A stretch of 64,000 nucleotides of DNA, taken from the NCBI GenBank assembly GCA_018398585.1, contig JAGTTD010000012.1:20965036-21029035 (forward strand), in the 5' to 3' direction. The notes beneath the pieces are model-generated. The model was not told where the DNA came from. It did no database searches and was given only the letters and a program-made list of their open reading frames with translations. Source of the stretch: Simmondsia chinensis (lineage: Eukaryota; Streptophyta; Magnoliopsida; Caryophyllales; Simmondsiaceae). The position numbers were made by a program, and so were the translations under genes. This document shows, piece by piece, positions 1-12,230 of the stretch. Positions within the stretch are counted from its first letter, which is position 1, and the number at the start of each line of letters is the position of its first letter.

Positions 1-97
1 ACGCAGATAGCCATCCACGCCATTCATCTATGCCCGCACTTTGACCCGCCTTGTGGCAATTGCGCATTGGCCAGCATTACGCGCAGATCGTGACCTA

Positions 98-1283
98 TGT
101 ATGCTGTTTTTTTGTTTAAAATCCCCCATGTATAAATTCATCTTATGAATTGTATCTGGTAGAATAAAATTTATTTATCGAATAAATAATTAATTCATCT
201 AATAAATTATGTTAAGCACAATTAATTTATTCATCTCATGAATTCACTTAAATATTTTTTCAGTCGATGTAATTTTAGAGGCATGCAGAAGGATCTCAGG
301 ACCAACTTAATTCTAGCTCCAAATGGGTCAAATCTAATTATCAACACTTTGATAACATTGATTACCATTTAGTAATACTTAACTCGACTAAATAAATATT
401 ACTGTAATGTAGAATTAAATATCATTATTCAATAATTTCCGAATAACTTTCATTATGAAATTAACTCCTCTATTAGATATCCATGAGAAAAATAACTTTA
501 ACTACTATCATTATCTTTCTCACATCTCTCACCATAGTTCCCGAATCGCCCTTCTAAACAATTCATTAATACAAAAAATAATTTCTGTACTTATTTCAAA
601 TGTCAAACATATAGAATACTTTGGCCAAAGATTCTTGGATCTATTCGTATATTTGCAAATTAACTAAGGGGACCTCTTTATCTCATAAGAGACTATAAAT
701 TCCAAGTAAAATAATGTTCTCTTTACACTTCATTACCCAATGCATGTAAGATTTAAGCCACAGGTTGTTACCTAATCCTTTTAGCATATCAAAGCAACGA
801 ACAATCTGTGCATGAGTTCAGACTATTTCTTGATTTAGAGTTATCGTCTTACAAAATTAATTATTTTTGATAACAATTAAGAAATAAAAAATATAGATGG
901 TCTTGCTTAAAGGTCCAATCATATAGACAACACCAATATAATACTTTTGGATCTCTATCGACACGACCAAGGCAAGTCATCTAAAGTATCATATTATAGT
1001 CTTATCAGACAAGTTGTCCAAATTTATCAACGACTTCAAACATATACTTTGACAATGTATCACTTATTCAATTTAAGTCTATCTATGGCTCAATCTCATT
1101 GAATATTTAAACCATAGTTGACATGTCATCTTAGACTACGTTCATCTCATGGAACGTTTTAAAAAACAATCACCCTTATGTATGACTCGTGAAACAAAAT
1201 TAGATAATAAATAAATAAAACAATTTCATTTAATTAATATTTAAAATATGATAATTAGGTTTTTCAGGACAACAATTCCTACA
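98..1283 (-). repeat. Copia-type 3' LTR, left limit uncertain
   Basis: On the - strand, sequence starting TGTAGGAATTGTTG follows a purine-rich stretch reading gacaagtgggagat, the polypurine tract plus 3' LTR start seen in many plant copia elements. On the + strand the LTR therefore ends at about 1283 (…CCTACA). The other end cannot be fixed; TGTATGC at 98 would give TGTA/TACA ends, but this is a guess. The interval is AT-rich and has no credible coding region; the 70-residue frame at 455-667 looks like chance. Confidence 0.45.
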
Positions 1284-2143
1284 ATCTCCCACTTGTCTTA
1301 AACCTAATTAGCCCTGGATTGCATAACTATACCCTCGTGATCTTCCATCTCATTAACTATAAACTCTATCAATGCCGATCTCTCACTGTCTCATTCCTTT
1401 GGTCATAGGCTTTGATCTATCAGAAACTTTCTGAGTCAACAAGTCCATTGTACAACTTCATAGTTGTCAAGTACCCCACTTCCATGGTGGACTAAGCAAT
1501 ACAAGACTGCTTAACATTTCACCATTTAATGACTCCAACTCTAAACTTTAATTCCAATGTCTAACACCTAGAATCCATTTTAAAACAAGCAACCCATGAT
1601 AAACTGAACATTCTTTCTTTGAATCTTGCTAAAGCTCGATTCTTAGAACATAGTGTGCTTATCCTTGGTCTTTCATTTTTAAATGATTGGACAATTAAAA
1701 TTTAATAGCTTATAACAATTCTACACCATTCTCAATGAGTAGAATCCATCTATATACAAGTAGAAAGTCACTACTTTGTGGTCATGTCACTCGTACACCA
1801 ATGGTTCACTATCCATTGATTCAAATCCCTAGGACTTTATCGGCATCATCGAATCTACTTTTCAATGAAAAAAATGCTTATTAAAGCCTCCAAATAGATT
1901 TCCTCAGTTTGCATAATTATATGCTCCTAATTCATTGCAATAAACTTGTCCCGTTATATTATATACATAACTTCTTCAAGATGACCATTTAGAAAATTTT
2001 GGCTTGTCTTCCATTTTCCATATCTCATCACAATGAGATACAATGCAAAGGATCATCCTAATGGACTTAAGTATAGCATCTGGCTAGAAGGTCTCGTCAA
2101 AGACTATTCCTTTATTTAAGGCACAAACAACCTTCTCCTTATT
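1284..2143 (-). pseudogene. Decayed copia reverse transcriptase remnant
   Basis: Reading the - strand from about 2130 down to 1290 and switching frames gives the order of a Ty1/copia reverse transcriptase. A degenerate ETFSP-type segment (FDETF then LKSIRM) comes first, then FLNGHLEEVMYI, then CKLRKSIWRL, then a degenerate YVDD region (FYLYIDG), then MKDQG with an RIEL-like motif. It ends at a polypurine tract abutting the LTR at 1283. Stops and deletions interrupt every segment, so it is dead. The upstream part of the element (gag, protease, integrase) is missing; the right edge at about 2143 is cut by the LTR of gypsy element I. Confidence 0.7.
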
Positions 2144-3112
2144 TTAAGGGTTTAACCCATCTTGTCACCCTAGGCGTAGCATAGATTTTCTCAATAGCAC
2201 TAACAAATTCCTTTGTCACTCCTATTTAAGTATTAATTTGTATAAAAAATTGTGTTCAGAGTTGGGTACAACCTCACTGTGACCACTTGTGAAAACCAGT
2301 TATGTTATGGTCCAGGCTACAAGCTCGTAAGCATACACAAAGAAAACCAAACAACAGTCATAATTTCCCATAGAGGTGCGTACATAACATAACAAAACCA
2401 TTGTCAAAAACATAATATAAATCTAGGATACGGACGGTTGCCCATTGTTCATCCCTAAACTAAAAGAGTCTACTCCTCCATGGGAGCTTTACACATCATA
2501 AAATCTAAAAGAGAAAACTATAATGACTAAAACTAAGGGACTTGAATAGTCCCTCAATTGATGTTGATGTTGATCCTTGCTTTGATTCCTCTAGCACTCT
2601 GACCACCTTTGCTTTGGCATTCAAGAACCCCTTGGATCTCGTAGCATCTTCGGAAAGGAGAGGAGGAGAGAGACGAGGAAAAAGATACCCTAAATTAGGT
2701 TTCCCCCTCTCCATTTATGCCCACGGCGCAATATACCAATGATGTATGTTCCGGGCCAATTGATCGGGTCAGTTTCCCTATCGATCGATAGCTCCACTGT
2801 ACACCTCGTCCTACTGCGGGCCGCTGACCGATCGGTACTTTATGTCAATTGATCGTTGAGTACCCGAAACTCTACGAAACCTATTTGAGTTACCGAATAA
2901 CGCCCTAATTGGTCCTTCTTTCCACACGTGGTCGGGTTTCTTAAAGTAGTCTTCAATTATGCCTCGATTATATTTGGTTCTTCCACTTTTCAACCTTGGT
3001 TTGCTCGGTTGCACTCAAAGCTAAAATGTACCTAGATTACAACAAAACACACATTTAAAAGCTGAATATGTTGTAGGAATAAAAAATAAATATGTAAATA
3101 TAAAGTACATCA
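2144..3112 (-). repeat. Left (3') LTR of gypsy element I, truncated
   Basis: This interval is collinear with the right part of the LTR at 7510-9535: shared blocks include the TTAAGTATTAATTTGTATA segment, a warning block around 2457-2600, and the terminal TAAAGTACATCA at 3112. About 480 bases at the left end present in the other copy are missing, replaced by a copia fragment. On the - strand a TATA-like cataaatgg lies near 2716, preceded by CGATCGATCG palindromes at 2780-2790, consistent with a U3 promoter. Confidence 0.75.
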
Positions 3113-4775
3113 ATATTCCCAAACCCGCTCCATTCTTGTTCTCAAACAAGATTCAACTCAAACTAGCTAAAGATGAAAAATTTTGACCAAGCATGTAATG
3201 GCAAGATTTAATTGCCAAAAATATTTCCAAGCATATTTGATGGTTTACCTTAGAGTAGCGAATCTTTATGTAAAGTTATGATTACACTGGTTCCAACTTG
3301 AGTTCTTGTGATTCAAGTCTTTTTACTTGAAAGTGAGTTTTGAATTTCTCTCCCCTTTTTTCTTACTTTAAACCCTGCAAATTTAAGATGAATAGAGAGA
3401 ATAATAATAGTAAAAAAATCAACTATCCAAACAATTCACTTCTAATTAATAAAGAAATCAAAGGGCTTCTCTTTTTTTTTTTTTTTTTTTTGCTTCTTTT
3501 TTACCATTGTTTTTGAAGTAACTCAAGGTCAGATGTGTCTCCCTCAGACCAATGTATCGATTTTTCGACTGGTGACTCCCGATCCAATTGGATCAAGGCA
3601 CCGAGTGAAAAGCACTCCCCGGACCTAATGGCTTGAGTCAAAGGAATTTACAGCCTCAGCCGTTACTAGCACATACCGTAATTCTTTTCTTTCTTTCTTT
3701 CTTTCTTTTTTTTTAAATTAGGCATTGGTGCTTATTATATTGACTTAAAGTGGTTGATTCTTCTTAAGCTTTTCCCATGGCCCATGTAACAAGCTTTTGA
3801 TCGTCAACTTCCGACCCAGTGGACTCAAGGTACCAGGTGCTAAGACACCCCTATGGGCTTACTTGCTCAAGACACAGGGGCTACAAGACCCGAAAAGTCA
3901 AGGTACTTACCTATCTCACATGCATTGGTACCCCCCTTTTTTTTTTTTCTAAGAATCATTCATGATAGAGAGATAAAATTGATTTCAGCACTGTTAGGAG
4001 TAAAATAGTGGATTCAGATTCCTAAAATTATTTCCGCTATTACAACCAAAAATGAATGGTAAGTTATAAGACTAAGAGTGAAAAGAAACAATCTCTCTAA
4101 CTAGTTAAATGACAAAAATAATGATTCAATAGTTTTATCTACGAATAATCTCATCACATAAATATTCTAATCGTCATAGTACATCTCAAATTTGAACTTC
4201 AATATAAGTCACAGTAATTCTATGCTAATCCATGCACAAGCTTTAGCTAATTAAAGCAGAAAGATGCTAAAAGGACAATCAAAAGTTCACACCATACATG
4301 CCACCCAACCCAAACCCTGCATTGTCCTGGATGCAAACAAAAATAAATACAAGGAAAGGAAAGAGACGACCTGAGGTATGGCATATTAAGCTATGCATGG
4401 TGAGCAAATATAAGAAGAGAAGGAACAAATAGCAACCTAAAAAAGAAGACATAAAAGACAAAATACTAAACAAACTTGTTAGCCGCATTAAAAATAGAGG
4501 TTATACAAGTGTTTAGTAAAAGAGTAACAAAGTAAGCATGGGAGAGATAACAAAAGGATCTGTAAAATAACGAGAGCGTAGTCTGAAAAACAAATTAAAA
4601 CACACAATAAACATAAACTTAGGTTGGGTTGCCTCCCAAGAGCACTAAGTTTAACGTCTTCAGCTAGGACACAGTGTAGAGTGCAATGTTAACCAAAATT
4701 CATGGCAATGTATGCCATTGAATTTAGGATGAGCTTGTAGGGATGATCCCCAATCCCCATAGCATTTCTTGACCT
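3113..4775. other. Non-coding internal 3' region of element I
   Basis: No believable gene. It contains T runs near 3472-3491 and 3941-3950, a (CTTT)n stretch at about 3685-3710, and segments collinear with 18546-19900 of element II (the post-integrase 3' region), for example around 3500-3900 against 18930-19270. The polypurine tract of the - strand element should sit just right of 3113, where the - strand reads gcgggtttgggaatat. The deletion that removed pol must lie near 4700-4780. Confidence 0.6.
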
Positions 4776-5465
4776 CTAACTGTCAAGGAAGAAAACATTA
4801 TCAACATCAGGGCCTTGAATCTCTATTCTACCAAGTTTAGGTGAGGACGCACGATTATCGACAAAAATAGGGACATTATTCCAATAAGCACTTTTGGTAG
4901 AATCGAGTGCACCCAATTCTACCAAAGGGTCAAAATCATTAACCCTATAGCATTCTATCTCGTCTCTGGCCTCAAGGTGTCGAACAAAGTTCGAGACCTT
5001 CAACTTGCCCTTGAGGTTTCCGAAAGAAACCTCCAACACCCCCATCCTATAGTGAATCATAGCGTCGGCCGTTGCTAGGAATGGTCGACCTAGAATGATG
5101 GGAGTGTTGTGCTTCTGCTTAGGAGTAGGGTCTATATCTAATATAATAAAATCAACGGTGAATAAAAACTTGGAACCCTTGACCAGTACATCCTCCACCA
5201 CCCCATGAGATGCACGCTCTATCCTATCGACCAACTGCAATGTGACATTAGTCGGCTTGAGGTCTTCTATACCCAATTCCCGAAAAACTGAGTAAAGAAT
5301 AAGATTTACACTCGCTCCTAAATCTAACAAGGCTATACTAGTGTAATGTTCTCCAAAGACATATGGAACAATAAAAGCCCCATGGTCGCAAAACTTAGGC
5401 GGGGTGCTCGACACTAAAATACTACTCACCTTCTCGGTGAGTCGGACCTTCTTTAGAGTTTGCAC
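4776..5465 (-). pseudogene. Gypsy retropepsin domain (element I)
   Basis: An open frame of 229 codons. The core reads FIVPYVFGEHYTSIALLD then LGASVNLILYSVFRELGI, where DLGA replaces the usual catalytic DTG/DSG and is typical of Athila-type plant proteases. It continues LKPTNVTLQLVDR, GVVEDVLVKG, VDFIILD and ILGRPFLATA. It normally matures Gag-Pol. It lies downstream of gag on the same strand. It reads openly but is severed from any reverse transcriptase, and upstream gag is frameshifted, so I treat it as a fossil. The same domain occurs at 24919-25872. Confidence 0.8.
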
Positions 5466-5791
5466 TTATGCGCGATTCTTTTTCATGCAGAGGTCCTTGA
5501 GAAACTTGGCATACATAGGAATGTGCTTAATGGCTTCGATTAATGGCAAGTTGATCTACATGTCCTTAAACACATCTATGAGCTCAGCCGTCTTTGGGTC
5601 ATCCTTTTTCTTCGATCCTATAAGGGCCAAAGGAAAAGGGAAAGCAGGTTCATAAGACCTACCTTGTAAGCCCTCCCCATCAGCAGTGGGGTAGGGATCC
5701 GTGCTCTCCTTCTAACCTTGACCTCCACATTTGGTTCCCCTCTCCAGTCACTAACACCACCTTAACTTGCTCATGAGTAAGCAAGCTAGGG

Positions 5792-7292
5792 TTAGAAGTG
5801 GTGGGCCCTGCCGATTTTGTGAGAGGTTGCGAAGGGCAATAGACCTTCCTGTCGCCTATGAAGAGCTTGGGCCAATTGTCCTATCTGATCCTTTATTTTA
5901 GCAATTGACTGAGAATGGGATCGGAAAAGTTGTGTCGTGTCCTCGATGAATCGAAGAAGATGCTCCTCGAATTGTAAAGAATGTCCCGAAGGTGAGGAAA
6001 GGGGGTCAGTATGACAAACAGGGTGGATAGATCGAGAAATATACCATTTCCCTCCCATAAGGCCGCAAGGTGTGCGTTACCTAGAAAGCCATGATTATGT
6101 CATCTCGTGAATGGGTTCTGATGGTCGTTCTGTTTCCACAAGAATTTTGGGTGATTGCGCCATCCAAGATTGTAGGTGTTAGAGAATGAGGTGTTGCTCC
6201 ACAAATATCCCTGTGCTGCATAAACCAAGTCCTGCACATATTCTGGAAACTACACGCATATAAATAGTCAAACACAGAGTGATTCTCACCCGAACAAATG
6301 TCGCATGGAGTAACACCACTAGATGATGATTCAGTTGCATTAACTGGGAGCACGTTAGTAGGGTTTGCATGTGAATTCATAATTTGGTCCATCTTGCTAC
6401 TAAGGACAACCAGTCTCAAGTTAACATCATCTTTAGGTGCTACTTTGTATATACAACATCTGCTCCCTCTAACCACCCTCGCAGAAGAGGCTTGATCGAG
6501 GGAGTGTTCGCTGAGGCACTCAAACAATGTGCAAGCCTCCTCCTCATCTTGTTGGTTAAATGCTCCCCCGCATGATGCATTAACCATTTGTTTGTTTGAC
6601 GCATTGAGATCATTGTAGAAACATTGAATAAGAGCCCACATGGGTGACCTATGGTGGAGACAGCTTCTAAGTAGTTCCTTAAATCTGTCCCAACTTTTGT
6701 GAAATTGCTCCTAGTCTTTTTGTTCAAAACTATTTATTGTGCACCAAATAGCCATAGTTCTGGCTTTAGGAAAAAATTTGACCAGGAAGCGTTGTTGGAG
6801 GTCTTTTCAAGTGGTGGTTTCACCCCTTGGTAAGGATTGAAACCATCTATTAGCTACATCTTTTAACGAAAACAGAAAAAGACATAGTCGAATAGCATTA
6901 ATGGAGACACCTTCATAATGCCAACTTTCATAGATTTCAAGGAATGCAACAAGGTGCTCATATGGGCTCTCTATTGGCTTCCCATAGAATATGGGAAGCA
7001 TGTTGATGATCTCAGGTTTGATTTCAAAGTTGGTGTCACCCACAATGGGCAATGCCACTCCGACGGGTGCGATGTACGTTTGGGGAACAAAGTGGTCCCC
7101 CATTGTACATAGTGTGAAATCGGCCATGGTGTGAGGTGTATTCACACTTGTTTCGTATCGCCTTAAGTTAGATAGAGCCAACTCAATTTTTGAAATGTAA
7201 GGTAACAATTCTAGGTTGAGAGAGCATCTATTGTGCATACAATATGGAAAACGAGTTGAAAACACTTTGAGCACAACCTTAAAATTAAACAA
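5792..7292 (-). pseudogene. Gypsy Gag, broken (element I)
   Basis: Three or four frames on the - strand together resemble an Athila-type Gag. The N-terminal part (6807-7292) likely starts at MADFTLCTMGDH and runs through INMLPIFYGKP, SPYEHLVAFLEIYE and RLCLFLFSLKD to NRWFQSLPRGE. The middle follows at 6081-6727. A CCHC-like piece CDICSGENH lies near 6250-6305, and the C-terminal linker with IKDQIGQLAQAL is in 5792-6058. Frame changes near 6800 and 6640 and stops break the protein. Gag would form the particle that packages element RNA. The same Gag is at 26334-27356. Confidence 0.75.
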
Positions 7293-7484
7293 AATAAATC
7301 AACACAAAAAGCAATAAACAAAATGAAAAAAAAGAACTCGTTAATTCCTAAATCTAACTTAGCTAGGGAACCCAGCCATGACTACGTTCATAAAGCACTC
7401 CTTTCAACTAATTTAATGCTCCTCCCCAATGATCACTTCACTAAAGTTATTCGAAAGCGGATTGAAATGGTAGTAAGAAGAAGA

Positions 7485-7509
7485 AGAACCGGCAACGGCC
7501 CCCAAAACT
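7485..7509 (-). other. Primer binding site of element I
   Basis: Immediately inside the 5' LTR, the - strand reads agttttgggggccgttgccgg, close to the TGGCGCCGTTGCCGG primer binding site common in Athila-type elements. It fixes the LTR boundary at 7510 and the - orientation. Confidence 0.75.
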
Positions 7510-9535
7510 TGATGTGTTTTAAAGAGTGTTCTAAAATTGTGTACTTACAATCGAATGAGATCGTCGTATAGGTTATACGGGTCGTATCCACAAGAAATCA
7601 AAGTTAAATCAGATTTCATTATTAATGAATGATTGGACTTTTGGGTTTTTGTTGATTGTTCGGAGAATTAGCTAAAGAGAACAATAAAATCTACTCTAAA
7701 GGTGTCAATCCAATTGATGTTAGTTCAGGAAATGAATTCGCGGTAGTTTTACTCTTATCTTGTCTTTATATTATACTTTTACAACGATTTTTAGGATGCT
7801 TAGGTTAATATTTAACTAGGGCCTACGGTAATGAATTAGTCAAAATGTATAACCTATCCTCTCACCCTACGTATAGCGTAGGTCATCTTATTAGCACTAC
7901 TTGATTCTTTTCTTGCTCCTAATTTAATATTAAACCTGAACTAATACTTAATATAGGGCTCGAAAAAATGAACTAGTCTAAGGGCATAGCCCATTTTATC
8001 AACCTAGGTGTAGCATGGATTATCTCAATAGCACAAACAAATTCCTTTGTCACTCATAATTAAGTATTAATTTGTATACAAGATTGTGTTCAGGGTTGGG
8101 TACAACCTCAACCCTGACCACCCGTGAAAATCAGTTATGTTATGGTCTAGACTGCAAGCTCGTAGACTAACGCTAATAATTTGGAGATCTTAACATGGCT
8201 ATAAGCACACACAAAGAAAACTAAACAACAATCACAATTTCCCACACTGGTGCGTACATAACATAACAAAACCATTGTCAAAAGCATAATATAAATTTGG
8301 GAAATGGACGGCTATCCATCCTTCATCCATAAACTAAAAGAGTCTACTTCTCCATGGGACTTTTACACATCATGGAATCCAAAAGAGAAAACAATAATGA
8401 CTAAAACTAAAGTGTTTACAATGAATTTGGTCAGTGTGCTTACTCATCATATTGGAGTTTTGTATGAGATGGGGTTCGCAAGTATGAGCTAAACTCAAGA
8501 TTTGGCTACATGCCCGCTATTCCCTGCAAGGTTCAAACAAACGGTTAGAAGGCCCCATGGGGGAACTCACGGGGACCCCTCTGATGCTCAAGTCATTATT
8601 AATCTCATGAAATAGTAATGAAAACAGGTAATAACTAGACATAATAGATATAAAATACTTAGCCCAAGGGAAGTAGGAGGCTTGAACGGTTATTGTTTCG
8701 GAGAGGTGATCGTAGGGAACAATGGGAGGAAGAGGCGTGCAATTGCGTACCTTGGTTCGAGCTTGCAATGGAGAGAGAGAGTGAGTGGTATGAGAGATGA
8801 GAGAGGAGGGCAGGGGGGTCTTGACATTTAAGGGACCTTGTCCCCTTTTATAAAGAATTTCGGTCAGCTGGTTCTCCCATTTTGGGTTGCCTGTGTTTGG
8901 GACGCTTTTTCCAGGCTGCCCACATTGGGTCACCGGGCAAGCAAGTACCAGGATAGTATTATAAACTCTAAGGACTTGAAGGCTCCCTCAATTGATGTTA
9001 ATGTTGATCATTGCTTTGATTCCTCCAACACTCCGACCATCTGCGCTTTAGAGTTTGAAAACCCCTTGGATAGCGAATTCAGGAAGGAGAGGAGGAGAGA
9101 GACGAGGGAAAAGATATCCTAAATTAGGTCTCCTTATTTATACCAGCAGTATAATACGCCATGGGTATACGATTGGGCCGATCGATCGGCGCGGTTTCCC
9201 AATCGATCGGTAGCTCCACTATAAACCTTGCCTTACTAGGGGCCATTGACCAATCGGTACTTTGTGTTGATTGATCGTTTAGTAATGAAACTCTACGAGA
9301 CCTATTTGAGTTACCAAATTATGACCCAATTGGTCCTTCTTTTCCACATGTGAGCGGGTTTCTCAACGTAGTCATCAATTATGCCTCGATTACGCTTGAT
9401 TCTACCACTTTTCGACCTTTGTTTGCCCGGTTGCACTCTAAGCAAAAATGTACCTAGATTACAACAAAACAAACATGTAGAAGCTGAATACATTGCAGGA
9501 ATGAGAAATAAAATATATAAATATAAAGTATATCA
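7510..9535 (-). repeat. Right (5') LTR of gypsy element I, interrupted
   Basis: Starts TGATGTG at 7510 and ends TATATCA at 9535; 2026 bp, or about 1471 bp after removing a 555-bp solo LTR. It is collinear with LTRs at 2144-3112, 16212-18545 and 27637-28976. On the - strand a TATA box (gtataaataagg) lies at about 9130-9142. CGATCGATCGG-type palindromes at 9178-9212 are just upstream of it in that direction, consistent with a U3 promoter. Confidence 0.8.
8413..8967 (+). mobile_element. Solo LTR (555 bp) inside element I LTR
   Basis: The insert begins TGTTTAC and ends ATAAACT. It interrupts the gypsy LTR at a point where the sister LTR near 2526 runs continuously. It is flanked by CTAAAG on the left and CTAAG on the right, a probable 5-bp duplication with one extra base. 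A near-identical-length copy with TG…CA ends lies at 11675-12230. A TATA-like ccttttataaag and a GA-rich tract are inside. The frames at 8517-8933 and 8838-9122 are not credible genes. Strand is arbitrary. Confidence 0.75.
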
Positions 9536-9989
9536 GAAACCTAATATAAAGTTGGGTGCAGTTGAAAATGTTTAAAATCAAATTCAAAAACTTTGAAGTT
9601 CAATTTTAGAATTGCGTTGATCCTGAAAGGTATGTTGGAAAGCTAAAGGAAAACGGAAGGTTCAATCACAATTAATAAATATCAAGTCTGAAGGCCGGAC
9701 TCGCTTAGTTTAACCAAGCACAACCTGAAATTATGGTTGATTTGACCAGGGTACAAAATAAAAAAAAAAACCATTGAGCTCGAAGTTCAAATGGAAATAA
9801 GAAAGAAGAAATATAAATAAGTAGGACCGAATATACTTTAATTAGCTAAATAAGATCCAACACCTTTAAATCAATTTTAAACACAAAGTTGAACTACGAA
9901 TGGCGTGATCCCTTAAAATGGTACGAAGGCGACCTGGTTCAAGTGCAACATAAATAATAAAACAAATTCTTTTTTTCTCATGCGATTAG
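9536..9989. other. Non-coding spacer
   Basis: AT-rich sequence after the LTR end. No gene and no repeat unit was recognised before the tandem array begins. Confidence 0.5.
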
Positions 9990-11110
9990 TTTTATGCCAA
10001 CACCTTGACTAGACTAAATTTGATTCGACTCCGGTAATCTAAACCAAATGACTTTGTGTCCGATCTAAACCAAAATATTTTTATGTCTGGTCCAAATGCA
10101 AAATGACTTCCATATTGAATCCAAATCCAAAAAAACTTCCATGTCAAATCAAATTCTGAAAAAAGACGACTTCCATGTCAAAGTTAAATGCCAAATTAAA
10201 TTTCTTTTTGTACCCAAATCCAATTTTTTTTCCATATCAAGCTCAAATTCAAAATGACCCAAACCTCAAATTAACTTCCATGTCACACCTAAACCAAAAC
10301 AAACATTTATGTCATACCTGAAGTTGCCTTAACTTTTATGCCAAATTCAAAAAGAAAAAAAAAAAGGACTCTCTTGTCAAACTAAAGTCTATACCAAGCC
10401 CAAAACAAAATTGACTTCTACGTTGTACTTAAATTCTAATGGACTTTTAAGTCCAACCCAAAGGCAAGAGAACTCCCATACCAAATCAAAGTAATAAATG
10501 AATTATATGTCGAACTAAAACTCAAACACAAATTCCGAAGCCAAGCTGACTTTTATGTCAAACCTAAATTCAAAGCGCATACCACATCAACTTCACCTAA
10601 ATGACTTTTATGTCAAGCTTAAATCGAAACGACTTCCAAATCAAGCTCAAATTTAAATGATATTCTAGTCAATTTTAAACTTGAGTCAAACCCTGATGTA
10701 AAATTGCTACTTGATCAAATCTAAACTCGAGACTAATTTCAAGTCAAACTAAATGGAGATTAATTCCAAACCAAACCTAAATCCAAATTACTTCCAAACA
10801 AAACCTAAATTTAAAAGGCCTCCAAGTTCAACCTAAAACCCGAGCCTAACTCCAGTTCAAAGGAATTCCAAATCAAACCTAGATCCAATAACTTATGAAT
10901 CAAACCTAAACCTAAACCTGAACCTAACCTAAGACAAATCTAGTCCAACGTGACTTCCAAGTTGAACCTAAACCTAAGTCAAACTCTAGTCCAGAAGAAA
11001 AGACTTCCCAGTCGAACCTAAATTCAAAAGAACCTTTCGAGTCAAACCTAAATACACATGACTTTCAAGTCAAGACTAGACCCAAATAACCTTCAAGTTG
11101 AACGCAAACT
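9990..11110. repeat. Minisatellite array, unit about 28-30 bp
   Basis: A degenerate tandem repeat built on the theme gacttccaagtcaaacctaa plus about 8-10 variable bases, repeated for about 1.1 kb (roughly 35-40 degenerate units). Units vary strongly in length and sequence, so the array is old. There is no coding capacity. It could be the tandem-repeat part of a large gypsy element's untranslated region; that is inference. Confidence 0.75.
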
Positions 11111-11674
11111 ACAAATAATCATAAAATGTCTCTTGTAGGCTTAAATCGATTAATCATCTAGTCACCTAGTTGATTGATTAAAACATAAACATGTCCTCAG
11201 TCGGAATCAAAGGACATTCTCCTGAGATAGATGCAATTAAGGGTGTATGTCAACCCGAATAGGGTTGTTTCCTACATTAATAAAAAAACCAATGTACACC
11301 TCGTATATGGGGAAATTCATGTTTTGTGAATTTCAAATTTTTGCTCAAAATTTATTATTGGTAATTTATATTTGCAAGTTTTTTTGGTAACTGGTAATTT
11401 ATTGCCAAGGCAAAATTATTATTGCCGAAGTAAGATAGTAGTTTTCAAGACAATTTTGTGGCTCTCATTATTTGTAAGTTACATTGTGGCTTTGGCAAAA
11501 ACAATTCCCTTTATTGTTAGTAATTTGGTACTTTTTTATATTTGTAATTTATTATTGTCATGATTTATTATTGATAATTTATGCATAATTTATTGTATTG
11601 GTAATCTATTATACTAGTAGTTTATTATATTTGTAATTTATTATTAGTAATTTATATTGGTGACATGTTGTTTG
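11111..11674. other. AT-rich spacer with short degenerate repeats
   Basis: From about 11330 the sequence consists of variations on gtaatttattattg, a low-complexity tandem tract. The 63-residue frame at 11372-11563 is translated low-complexity sequence and is not called. Confidence 0.55.
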
Positions 11675-12230
11675 TGTTTACGATGATTATGGTTAGTGTG
11701 CTTAGTCATCATATTGGAGTTCTATATGAGATGAGGTTCGTTAGAATGAGCTGAACTCAAGCTCTAGCTAGACATCTAGCTTGGTATTCCCTATAAGATT
11801 CAAACAAATGGTTGGCCCCTGGGGCAACCCATGAGGGACCCTTTTGATGCTTAAGTCAGTATTGATCTCAAGAAATAGCAATAAAGGCATGTAATAAATA
11901 TACATAATAGATATAAAATACTCAGCATAAGGGATTAGAAGGCTTGAACGATTATTGCTCTAGAGAGGAAATCGCGAAAGAAGGGCAGGAAGAGGTGTGA
12001 GAGAGAAGGAGATGAGGTGTCTTAAGATGTGAGGGGCCTTTTCCCTTTTATGGAGAGCTTCGACCTTTTGGCTCGCTCGTTCTAGGCTGCCCATTTTTGG
12101 GTTGCCCATTTCTGGGCACCCATTTCTCGCATGCCCATTTTTGGCAAGCCCTTACCATGCTAGTAAGTACCAGGCTAGTAAGTATAAGGCGAGCAAGTGC
12201 CGAGCGAGTATCGGACCAGTATTATAAACA
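11675..12230 (+). mobile_element. LTR copy (556 bp) related to 8413-8967
   Basis: Begins TGTTTACG and ends ATAAACA, with TG…CA ends and a short TGTTTA/TAAACA inverted repeat. It is collinear with 8413-8967 along its length, including the cttagtcatcatattggagt block and the ttccctttta TATA-like region. The flanks GTTTG and TATAG do not match, so it may be a truncated or rearranged element rather than a clean solo LTR. Nothing recognisable as a primer binding site follows. Confidence 0.65.

Larger units (their letters stand above)
2144..9535 (-). mobile_element. Athila-like Ty3/gypsy element I, pol-deleted
   Basis: An LTR retrotransposon on the - strand. The right (5') LTR is 7510-9535, the left (3') LTR 2144-3112 and is truncated. 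The internal part holds gag and protease remnants, but no reverse transcriptase, RNase H or integrase was found between the protease and the left LTR. The LTR termini are TGATGTG at the left and CATATCA/TACATCA at the right. The element shares its LTR family and gag-protease with element II at 16212-28976. The Athila assignment is inferred from the protease motif LDLGASVNL, gag wording such as PYEHLVAFLEI, and the GGCGCC-type primer binding site. No target-site duplication can be checked because the left LTR is truncated. Confidence 0.75.
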
